The position numbers were made by a program, and so were the translations under genes. A stretch of 14,446 nucleotides of DNA from CAYJCL01 sp964370475. Lineage in GTDB: Bacteria; Bacillota_I; Bacilli_A; RF39; UBA660. Every line of letters starts with the position of its first letter. Position 1 is the first letter of the stretch. The notes below the pieces were generated by a model. It was given only the letters and a program-made list of their open reading frames with translations, did no database searches and had not been told where the DNA came from. The DNA lies in NCBI GenBank assembly GCA_964370475.1, contig CAYJJI010000023.1:1-14446 (forward strand). The letters are read 5' to 3'. Positions 1-6,071 of the stretch are shown here, one piece after another.

Positions 1-43
1 ATTGATATACTCGAAAGTCGCTTGGTGCGACAATAAAATCTTT

Positions 44-118
44 TGGAGCAAGTGAGGAGAATCGAACTCCCATCTCAGCCTTGGCAAGGCCACATATTAA
101 CCATTATACTACACCTGC
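44..118 (-). tRNA. tRNA-Gly (anticodon GCC)
   Basis: Read on the minus strand, the 7-bp acceptor stem GCAGGTG/CACTTGC closes at 112-118 and 48-54, followed by discriminator T and an encoded CCA (44-46). The anticodon stem encloses the 7-nt loop TTGCCAA, giving anticodon GCC (glycine). The T arm carries the canonical GTTCGATTC-type loop. Total length is 75 nt including CCA. All arms are intact, so this is a functional tRNA decoding GGC/GGU. Confidence 0.97.
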
Positions 119-126
119 GTGTAAAT

Positions 127-155
127 ATAATATCAAAATATTTTATTCTTTTCAA
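127..155 (-). promoter_or_regulatory. promoter of tRNA-Gly
   Basis: The minus strand reads TTGAAA (150-155), a 17-bp spacer, then TATTAT (127-132). Transcription would start a base or two before the tRNA 5' end at 118. The -35 box lies immediately after the stop codon of the XRE gene, so the tRNA need not depend on readthrough from that gene. Confidence 0.75.
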
Positions 156-156
156 G

Positions 157-378
157 TTATAATTTATATTTACTTTTTATTTTTACTTCGAAGCCGAATT
201 CATCTAATATTTTTCTAAATACTTTGATATTATATGTTGCATTTCCTCTCTCGTACTCTTGAACAGTTCTTCTACTCTTCCCTATTTTTTTAGCAAATTC
301 TTCTTGAGTTAATCCTGTTGCTTCTCTTATCATTCTTATTATATCTCTATCTTCATATGAATTAAATTTTACTTCCAT
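157..378 (-). CDS. small XRE-family helix-turn-helix protein
   Basis: A 73-aa protein that is almost entirely one Cro/C1-type DNA-binding domain. The helix-turn-helix covers about residues 24-45, with the hallmark TQEEFAKKIG first helix and a recognition helix ending in TVQEYERG. A short tail follows (ILDEFGFEVKIK). That size and tail resemble HipB-like or antitoxin-type regulators, but no toxin-like partner gene is adjacent: the next gene downstream is tRNA-Gly and the upstream one encodes an M23 peptidase. A good AAAGGAGT ribosome binding site sits 6-7 bases before the ATG. Upstream there is a TATAAT (401-406) without a clear -35 and a long inverted repeat (428-460) that could be its operator, which is inference. 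DNA binding is well supported; the target genes are unknown. Confidence 0.85.
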   Translation of the reverse strand: MEVKFNSYEDRDIIRMIREATGLTQEEFAKKIGKSRRTVQEYERGNATYNIKVFRKILDEFGFEVKIKSKYKL

Positions 379-427
379 GGTTAACTCCTTTAGTAATTTA
401 ATTATATCTTTTTTAATTCAATATATA

Positions 428-460
428 TCTTAAATGCACAATTTGATTGTACATTTAAGA
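428..460. repeat. 14-bp inverted repeat between M23 peptidase and XRE genes (terminator or operator)
   Basis: The arms 428-441 (TCTTAAATGCACAA) and 447-460 (TTGTACATTTAAGA) are complementary except for one position and enclose a 5-base loop. The stop codon of the M23 peptidase gene (455-457) lies in one arm, so the hairpin could act as its terminator. However, the bases that follow on the minus strand are TATATATTGAATT rather than a T-run. It also covers the -35 to -66 zone of the likely XRE promoter, so an operator is an equally good reading. Confidence 0.5.
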
Positions 461-1294
461 TAAGTAATTACTTGATACCCAAGCTTCTTCTTGGTTGCTT
501 ATTTTTGACCAATTATCTTTAGTTTCGTATACTTGTACTTTATCTTTTGAATTTATTGTTGCTATTATTTCGTAGTTTGTCCCTGGACCTGATCTTATGT
601 TCAGAGGTGGATCTTTTAATTCTTTTACTTCTTTGTAGTTTGGAATTTCATCACTTAAATATTTCGAATATACCCATTTGTTTTCTCCTATTTTTGAAAA
701 GTTTTCTTTTTCTTCAGTTACTTCTACTTTTGTTGAGACTGGTAATATATCTATTACTGGAGATTTTAATGAGTGATTATTTCTTACATTTAGACCTTCA
801 TAGTCGACGTTATATACATATTTATATTCTTTGATTTCTGCTTTATCATAATATTTAATTGGATAGTTATTTTTTGTATTTTCACTTACTACTTGATCTT
901 CATAAACTCTTAAATAATCAAAAGGATTTATTGTACTATCTTTATATATAACATTAATACTATCGAACAATCCGAAGTGAAGATGATTTCCTGTTGATGA
1001 TGTTCCGGTTGTTCCCATCAATCCGATTTGTTGACCTAGTTTTACATAGTCTCCTTTTTTTACTAGTATATCTCTATTATCTAGATGTGCATAACAAGAA
1101 ACTACTTTGTTGTAGTGTTCTATATATATTACATTTCCTCCTTTATTTTGAAATTCAACTTTCTTTACTGTGCCATCTGCACATGCAAAGATAGGTTGAT
1201 TTTTACCACCATAATTATTATTCCATCCAAAGTCTATACATAGACCTTGATGGAAGTTATTTGTGATTCCGATATAATTTACTGGATAACGCAT
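455..1294 (-). CDS. M23-family peptidoglycan endopeptidase with two SH3b domains (endolysin-like)
   Basis: A 279-aa protein with an N-terminal lysostaphin/M23 metallopeptidase domain (about 1-130) and two bacterial SH3 domains (about 158-214 and 225-279, the second with the classic LNIRSGPGTNYE start). Candidate zinc and catalytic residues are H15 and D21, H70 (YAHL) and the HLH pair H104/H106. M23 enzymes cut peptide cross-bridges of peptidoglycan, and SH3b domains usually bind the wall. There is no signal peptide or membrane segment, unlike most housekeeping M23 hydrolases, so release would need lysis, a holin or non-classical export; this architecture is typical of phage endolysins. H15 and D21 are separated by five residues where M23 members usually show HxxxD, so the first zinc site may differ. 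Strong AAAGGAGA ribosome binding site. It is divergent from the FemAB gene. Confidence 0.9.
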   Translation of the reverse strand: MRYPVNYIGITNNFHQGLCIDFGWNNNYGGKNQPIFACADGTVKKVEFQNKGGNVIYIEHYNKVVSCYAHLDNRDILVKKGDYVKLGQQIGLMGTTGTSSTGNHLHFGLFDSINVIYKDSTINPFDYLRVYEDQVVSENTKNNYPIKYYDKAEIKEYKYVYNVDYEGLNVRNNHSLKSPVIDILPVSTKVEVTEEKENFSKIGENKWVYSKYLSDEIPNYKEVKELKDPPLNIRSGPGTNYEIIATINSKDKVQVYETKDNWSKISNQEEAWVSSNYLS

Positions 1295-1308
1295 TATATT
1301 CTCCTTTC

Positions 1309-1338
1309 ATTATATTCTATTAATCATTTATATTTCGA
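1309..1338 (-). promoter_or_regulatory. possible promoter of the M23 peptidase gene
   Basis: The minus strand shows TCGAAA (1333-1338), an 18-bp spacer and TATAAT (1309-1314). The -10 box is so close to the ribosome binding site (about 1300-1306) that the transcript would begin in it, so either the leader is minimal or the true promoter is slightly upstream. Confidence 0.4.
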
Positions 1339-1370
1339 CATAATTAAATAATTTATTTATATGTATTTTA

Positions 1371-1379
1371 TGCTATACT
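1371..1379 (+). promoter_or_regulatory. extended -10 promoter of the FemAB gene
   Basis: TG-C-TATACT forms an extended -10 (TG at 1371-1372, TATACT at 1374-1379). The -35 region is weak (ATTTAT at 17-bp spacing). The start codon at 1398 is only about 12 bases past the expected transcription start, which falls at the ribosome binding site AGAAGGTG. Confidence 0.5.
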
Positions 1380-1397
1380 TATATAGAAGGTGATAAT

Positions 1398-2588
1398 ATG
1401 CAATTTGTAGAAAATTTAACAGAAAAGGAATATTATAGTTTTTATAATAAGTGTTCTTATAATCATTTTATGCAAACTTATGAATGGGGAACTATTAATA
1501 AAAATAATAGAAATCAAGAACCATGTTATGTTGGACTTAAAGATAATAATAAACTTATAGCTGTAGCTCTATTACTAAAAAAGACTACTCCCCTTGGGAT
1601 GTGTTATTTTTATTGTCCTAGAGGTTATACTATGGAGTTTGACAATAAAAAAGTTTTAAAAGTTTTTACTGAAGAATTAATGAATTATTTAAAAAGAGTA
1701 AATGGGATTTATATTAAATTAGATCCTCCTATTAAATACCAAACTATTGACATGGATGCTAATCCTGTAGATGGTGAAAATAATTATGATTTATTTAAAT
1801 ATTTTTTAGAACTTGGTTATAAACATAATGGCTTTAATAAATTATATGAAGGTAATCAACCTAGATATACTTTTAGATCTTATTTTAAAAACTATGAAAC
1901 TTTTAGTGAAGTAGAAAAATTAATTTCTAAAAGTTATATAAGAAATATTAAACGTAGTTATAATTATGATCTAGAAATCAAATTTGGTGATAATATTGAT
2001 GATTTTCATAATTTAATTAAAATTATTTCTGAAAAAAATGGATTTAGTGAATATACTTATAATTATTATAATGATGTGTATAATGAATTAAATAAAAGAG
2101 GATATATTAAAGTTTTTAACGCCTATATAAATCCTTCTAAATTAATATCTAAATTTAATGATGATATTAGTAAAGAAAAAAATAATGATAGAATAAATAA
2201 ATTAAAAAAAGATGTAGAATATTTTGAATCTTTACCTAATCAAGATGAGTTTATTATTGGTTCTTTGGTTTGTGTTTATTCAAACACTGGTGCTTGGAGT
2301 TTATATATAGGAAATGATAGAACAGCTGAATTAACAGGTACTATTAATAGATTATATTATGAATTTATTAAAGATGCCTATGAATCTAAATATGAGTTTG
2401 CAGATTTATTTGGTACTGTTGGTGATCCTAAAACTAAATACAAAAATTTAGCTGGTATATTTGAGCATAAGAGAATGCTTGGTGGAGAGTATATTGAATT
2501 TATTGGTGAATTTGATTTAGTAAATAAAAAATTCTGGTATAAAGTATTACCTATACTATTAAATGTTTATCGTAAAATAAAAAAATAA
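1398..2588 (+). CDS. FemAB-family peptidoglycan aminoacyltransferase (FemX/MurM-like)
   Basis: A 396-aa member of the Fem family, which transfers amino acids from aminoacyl-tRNA onto the lysine side chain of lipid II to build the peptidoglycan interpeptide bridge at the cytoplasmic face of the membrane. Recognisable family motifs are YCPRGY (about 72-77), IYIKLDPPI (104-112), QPRYTFR (154-160), WSLYIG (300-305) and a C-terminal block around 333-375 with FADLFGTVGDP, LAGIFEHKRMLGG and EFIGEFDL. Residues about 247-280 are helical and charged, matching the coiled-coil arm inserted in the second GNAT-like domain. The length suits the family (400-450). It is the only + strand gene in the window, monocistronic, with AGAAGGTGAT as ribosome binding site. 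Family is secure; the amino acid added and the position in the bridge cannot be read from sequence. Confidence 0.93.
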   Translation: MQFVENLTEKEYYSFYNKCSYNHFMQTYEWGTINKNNRNQEPCYVGLKDNNKLIAVALLLKKTTPLGMCYFYCPRGYTMEFDNKKVLKVFTEELMNYLKRVNGIYIKLDPPIKYQTIDMDANPVDGENNYDLFKYFLELGYKHNGFNKLYEGNQPRYTFRSYFKNYETFSEVEKLISKSYIRNIKRSYNYDLEIKFGDNIDDFHNLIKIISEKNGFSEYTYNYYNDVYNELNKRGYIKVFNAYINPSKLISKFNDDISKEKNNDRINKLKKDVEYFESLPNQDEFIIGSLVCVYSNTGAWSLYIGNDRTAELTGTINRLYYEFIKDAYESKYEFADLFGTVGDPKTKYKNLAGIFEHKRMLGGEYIEFIGEFDLVNKKFWYKVLPILLNVYRKIKK

Positions 2589-2610
2589 ATCTTAGTTGAT
2601 TTATTTTTTT
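2581..2610. terminator. shared bidirectional terminator of the FemAB and YebC genes
   Basis: AAAAATAAATC (2581-2591) pairs with GATTTATTTTT (2598-2608) around a 6-base loop. On the + strand the stem is followed by T's, and on the minus strand it runs into TTTTTATTTTA. The FemAB stop (2586-2588) is in one arm and the YebC-family stop (2601-2603) in the other, so the two convergent genes end within one hairpin. The stem is almost all A-T, hence moderate strength. Confidence 0.7.
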
Positions 2611-3314
2611 ACGTTATGATATATTTCTGTAACATCTTCAACATCATCTAGTAAGTTATATAATCTATCAAATATTATTTGGTCTTCTTCGTTTAGAATT
2701 ACTTCTTCTTTAGGATACATTCCTATTTCATCAACTTCATATTCTATTTGTGGAACTAACGTATCTAAAATATCTTTTAATTTTGAAAAATCATTTGATT
2801 TAACACTGATTGTTAATTCGTTATCGATGTTTTCAAATTCTACTGGCTCTATACCTTGATCTAATAATCCTAATAATAGTTCATCTTCATTAGTACATTT
2901 AAATGTTACTATTCCTAGATGATCATAATTGTATGATACAGAGTTATTTACTCCTAAACTTTTATCTACTTTATTAAAAGCTGCTCTAACAAAACCTACT
3001 GTACGATTTACATTATCTGTTAAAGTTTTTATAATTAATGTTGAAGCTCCTGGACCAAATCCTTCATAAATTACTTCTTTGTAATCTTCTCCACTATTAC
3101 CTTTTGCTTTTTCAATAGCCCTGTTAATTATATCATTTGGTATTTGATTTTTCTTTGCTTTATCCATTATTCTTTTTAATGTAGCATTTGTATCTGGATC
3201 AGGATTTCCTTTTGCTGCTAAGTATATTTCTTTTGCAAAAGTTGAATAAGTTTTTGCTTTGATTGCTCCTGTTTTTTGAATACTTGCTTTTCTTACTTCA
3301 TATGCTCTTCCCAT
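2601..3314 (-). CDS. yebC: YebC/TACO1-family protein (YeeN-like subgroup)
   Basis: A 237-aa protein of normal family length. The start MGRAYEVRKASIQKTGA and the helices with YSTFAKEIYLAAKGNPDPDTN and IPNDIINRAIEKAKG (about 50-70) match the N-terminal three-helix domain. The segment EVIYEGFGPGA (about 80-90) leads into the two alpha/beta domains. The MGRxxEVRKAS opening fits the YeeN/YebC2-like branch better than classic E. coli YebC (MAGHSKWxNI). Family members were first described as DNA-binding regulators; more recent work on bacterial YebC and mitochondrial TACO1 supports a translation role, easing ribosome stalling on proline-rich stretches. It is the third gene of an operon, 12 bases after the patatin-like gene, with a strong AGAGGAG ribosome binding site. 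Family certain; which function applies here is inference. Confidence 0.93.
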   Translation of the reverse strand: MGRAYEVRKASIQKTGAIKAKTYSTFAKEIYLAAKGNPDPDTNATLKRIMDKAKKNQIPNDIINRAIEKAKGNSGEDYKEVIYEGFGPGASTLIIKTLTDNVNRTVGFVRAAFNKVDKSLGVNNSVSYNYDHLGIVTFKCTNEDELLLGLLDQGIEPVEFENIDNELTISVKSNDFSKLKDILDTLVPQIEYEVDEIGMYPKEEVILNEEDQIIFDRLYNLLDDVEDVTEIYHNVKK

Positions 3315-3326
3315 GTTTATCTCCTC

Positions 3327-4385
3327 TTAGAATATTTTTAAATCTCTTACAAAATCATTAATGAAATGTTTTTTTGTATTTTTAGTGTTTATTTCTTTTA
3401 ATAATTTATAAAAATTATATATATTATAATAATCTATTTCTTCTTTTTCTGCAACATATTCTAATGCTTTAATTATAGTTTCTTTTCTACTTGTTGTATT
3501 GAAGAAACTTTCTATTCTTTGGTATCTTCTGCTTGATATTTTTCTAGATATAAAATTATAAAATATATTTGGTAATCTTTTAAATGTGAATTTATATCCA
3601 TCATATTTTTTTATTACTCTTAAAGTATCATAGTAACCTAATTGAATATTTTCTAATATTTTATTTCTGTTTAGTTCTAATACTCCACATATATTTCTTG
3701 ACGGAGTTATATTTATTAATTTTTTTCGTTGTTTATATGATACTTTTTGTTTTATCCCTATTGCTGAATTACTAATAACATATAGTTTATCATAATCCTT
3801 ATTTAATAAAATTGCTACTGGTGCATTATCATAAAATCCACCATCTAAATAATAGTTATCATCAATCATTTTTTTTCTTTTAAAAACTGGTAAATAGCAT
3901 GATGCCATTATATAATCTTTGAATTTTTCTGGATTGATATTTTCTTTAGTTATATATAATGGTTTTAAATCTTTTTGTCTTACTGTAACTAGTCCAAAGT
4001 CTTTATCACTTTGGATTAATTTATTTGCATCTAGCATATTTTCTAGTCTGTCTGATAATAACTCTACAGGTATACCTTTATTTAGTAGCCATTTTTTTAT
4101 AGAACTTAGTGAACCTAGTAATAATGACTTTATTTCTGAACGTTCGCTGTGGATAGCTTTAATTAACCTTTCGTCAGCTTCTAGATAAGTTCCAGGATCT
4201 ATTGTATTCCAAAAGTCTTCTAGTTCACTTATTTGATTAGAAGCTAACAATGCTGCATTAAATGCACCAATAGAAGTTCCAACAAATCCATTAAATTTTA
4301 TTTTGTTTTCTGTTAATGCTCGGTATGCTCCTAATTGGTAGGAACCTTTCATACCTCCGCCTTCTAGTACTAATCCTATTTTCAT
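3327..4385 (-). CDS. patatin-like phospholipase (RssA/YlbK-type)
   Basis: A 352-aa patatin-fold serine lipase/acyl hydrolase. The oxyanion-hole motif GGGMKG (9-14), the nucleophile motif GTSIG with S38, and the catalytic-dyad motif DGG with D181 are all intact, so the enzyme should be active. The first about 280 residues fit the patatin domain; the remainder is basic and helical. No signal peptide or transmembrane helix, so a cytoplasmic or peripheral membrane enzyme acting on phospholipid or another acyl ester; the natural substrate is not predictable. Its ATG overlaps the TGA of the upstream epimerase gene (ATGA at 4382-4385), implying translational coupling, and the YebC-family gene follows after 12 bases. 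Confidence 0.92.
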   Translation of the reverse strand: MKIGLVLEGGGMKGSYQLGAYRALTENKIKFNGFVGTSIGAFNAALLASNQISELEDFWNTIDPGTYLEADERLIKAIHSERSEIKSLLLGSLSSIKKWLLNKGIPVELLSDRLENMLDANKLIQSDKDFGLVTVRQKDLKPLYITKENINPEKFKDYIMASCYLPVFKRKKMIDDNYYLDGGFYDNAPVAILLNKDYDKLYVISNSAIGIKQKVSYKQRKKLINITPSRNICGVLELNRNKILENIQLGYYDTLRVIKKYDGYKFTFKRLPNIFYNFISRKISSRRYQRIESFFNTTSRKETIIKALEYVAEKEEIDYYNIYNFYKLLKEINTKNTKKHFINDFVRDLKIF

Positions 4386-5332
4386 TTTCTCTCTCTTTTT
4401 TTCATATATGCTATTATTGGTTTAGCTAATATCTTTCTAATAATTCTTCTGTATTTCATTTTTTCTTTTAATAATTTAAAATGATTATTAATATTAGATG
4501 TAATGTATTTTACTTTTTCTTCATATTTAGTTCCATCGCTATATTTGTTTTGGTAATAATTTTTTTCTAGTAGCAATGCTGAAACAATATATTTCCATGT
4601 AAGACCAAATACTTCTAAGTGTTTATAAATATATTCGTTAGTATTTATTTGGAAATCTTTACCTCCACTTAAATTATAGATATTCTTGTTGATATCTTTT
4701 TTTATCTCGATACTTTTTACTATTGCTAGTGCTGCGTCATTAGCTTTAATTAGTTCCATTTTTTGATTTTTTGCAACATGGTATATTATTTCTTGATTTA
4801 TATCATTTACTAGAATTATTGGTAACCTAAAAATATTATAGTTTTTTAAATTTTCTACAATTAAATTTTCTACTTGTAATTTTGCAAATGAATAATGATC
4901 GTTATCTTTTATTTTTATTTCACTTTCTATGTTGTTCTTTTTATTTTGATTATTTTCTCCATAAATTGAAGTAGATGATGTAAATATTAAGTGACATTTT
5001 TTGTTATATAAATTTATTGCGTCTATTATGTTTTTTGATCCATGATAATCATTTACTTCACATAGTTTTTTCTTAATGTTACATAATGGTGGCATTGAAC
5101 TTGCTAAGTGGATAACTACGTCATGATCTTTTACTAGTGCTTCTATCAAAGTTTCATTAGTAATATCACCATAAATTATGTTTATTCTTTTTTGATATAA
5201 TTTTAAATTTTTGATATTTTTTTTAGACATTAGATCTAAAGCTGTGATTTCATATTTGTTTTCGTTTATCAAATATTTAATCACGCTAATTCCTAACAAT
5301 CCTGCTGCTCCTGTTATTAATATTTTTTTCAT
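4382..5332 (-). CDS. NAD(P)-dependent epimerase/dehydratase (extended SDR family)
   Basis: A 316-aa Rossmann-fold oxidoreductase. The glycine-rich cofactor loop is GAAGLLG (8-14), with D33 at the end of strand 2 favouring NAD(H). A GDIT motif (about 55-58), the HLAS motif (75-78), a serine-rich TSSTSIYG strand (118-125) and the catalytic YxxxK pair Y147/K151 follow in normal order. Family members act on nucleotide sugars or related substrates; the C-terminal substrate domain here is divergent and ends in a very basic segment (about 285-316), so the substrate is unknown. First gene of a three-gene operon with the patatin-like and YebC-family genes. AGGAG ribosome binding site. Nothing in the neighbourhood points to a sugar pathway. 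Confidence 0.9.
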   Translation of the reverse strand: MKKILITGAAGLLGISVIKYLINENKYEITALDLMSKKNIKNLKLYQKRINIIYGDITNETLIEALVKDHDVVIHLASSMPPLCNIKKKLCEVNDYHGSKNIIDAINLYNKKCHLIFTSSTSIYGENNQNKKNNIESEIKIKDNDHYSFAKLQVENLIVENLKNYNIFRLPIILVNDINQEIIYHVAKNQKMELIKANDAALAIVKSIEIKKDINKNIYNLSGGKDFQINTNEYIYKHLEVFGLTWKYIVSALLLEKNYYQNKYSDGTKYEEKVKYITSNINNHFKLLKEKMKYRRIIRKILAKPIIAYMKKRERK

Positions 5333-5459
5333 TTTTACTCCTATTTAATTATACTAATAGTTTGTTTTATTTCGTTGATAATATAACATCTATATGTATT
5401 CTATATATTATTATTTTAGTACTAATAGTTCTTAAATAATACTATTTATTTCTATTATC

Positions 5460-5488
5460 ATTATATCAAACTTTTTGAATTTTTTCAA
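5460..5488 (-). promoter_or_regulatory. promoter of the epimerase-patatin-yebC operon
   Basis: The minus strand has TTGAAA (5483-5488), exactly 17 bp, then TATAAT (5460-5465). It starts just after the terminator of the five-gene operon. The implied 5' leader is about 120 nt, by far the longest in the window, and contains the 11-base direct repeat TACTAATAGTT (+ strand) at 5352-5362 and 5420-5430. No known riboswitch could be recognised in it. Confidence 0.8.
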
Positions 5489-5492
5489 AAAT

Positions 5493-5523
5493 AAAATAGT
5501 TGCTATCTAGTAGCAACTATTTT
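5493..5523 (-). terminator. terminator of the five-gene AAA/TasA-like operon
   Basis: A 13-bp stem, 5493-5505 with 5511-5523, around a 5-base loop, followed on the minus strand by TATTTTTTG. The TAG stop of the last gene (5503-5505) is inside the stem. It separates this operon cleanly from the next promoter at 5460-5488. Confidence 0.88.
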
Positions 5524-6063
5524 TATTTTTCCTTTGAAACTTCCTTCTAGTAAATCGTTTTGTATTTCTGCTGTTTCTTGTAACCATAATTTCAATGTTA
5601 AATCATGTGTTGCTGTTAATGGTAATTTTATCATTTTGTTACATAACTGCAATTCTACACTAGTTCCTATTGAGCCAAAGTTTCCACTACATTTTGTACT
5701 TGTTCCGTCGATAGTAATTTCATATTTAAAGTCAGCTGATTTGAAGTTATCTGAAATTTCTATTTCTGTTAGGTATATAAAATATCCAAATTCTAATGTA
5801 GAATCAGTACCGTGTGATATAGAAAAGTTTAACTTTTCTGCATCTGTTTCAATATCTGCTTCTTTTATTAACAACATAGATGTTTCATTTATTGTATTTG
5901 TAGTTTCGAAGTTTATAGCTATTTCACCTGAGTTAATTGTTGATTCTATTGGAGCATTAACTGTCAATAAGAAGTATGCATATGTGATTCCTGCCGTTAT
6001 TGCTATTATTCCTGTTATTATCACTAGTGATAATAATACATATTTTCTTGTACTCTTTTTCAT
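5503..6063 (-). CDS. secreted TasA/CalY (camelysin)-like protein with SipW-type signal sequence
   Basis: A 186-aa protein. Residues 1-31 are a signal sequence: basic MKKSTRK, a hydrophobic core, and an end (AGITYAYF) that fits the SipW-cognate class seen in TasA and camelysin, with cleavage probably around A29. The mature part is rich in beta-strand-forming Thr/Ile/Glu, has two cysteines (C125, C141) that may form a disulfide, and ends in KGKIKIVATR, resembling the end of the neighbouring 416-aa protein (SGYLNVTR). TasA-like proteins form extracellular fibres in biofilms, and CalY-like ones are surface proteins; either would be plausible. No sipW-like signal peptidase gene lies in this window. 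Last gene of a five-gene operon, starting 8 bases after its neighbour. Secretion is well supported, fibre formation is inference. Confidence 0.8.
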   Translation of the reverse strand: MKKSTRKYVLLSLVIITGIIAITAGITYAYFLLTVNAPIESTINSGEIAINFETTNTINETSMLLIKEADIETDAEKLNFSISHGTDSTLEFGYFIYLTEIEISDNFKSADFKYEITIDGTSTKCSGNFGSIGTSVELQLCNKMIKLPLTATHDLTLKLWLQETAEIQNDLLEGSFKGKIKIVATR

Positions 6064-6071
6064 AACTATTC

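Noticed and set aside
157..378. Toxin-antitoxin pair
   Set aside because: The XRE protein resembles some antitoxins, but the flanking genes encode an M23 peptidase and a tRNA, and no small toxin-like frame is adjacent.
547..1194. Leucine-rich + strand frames opposite the M23 peptidase gene
   Set aside because: These are antisense shadows of the M23/SH3b coding sequence with no ribosome binding site; apparent membrane character comes from AT-rich antisense codons.
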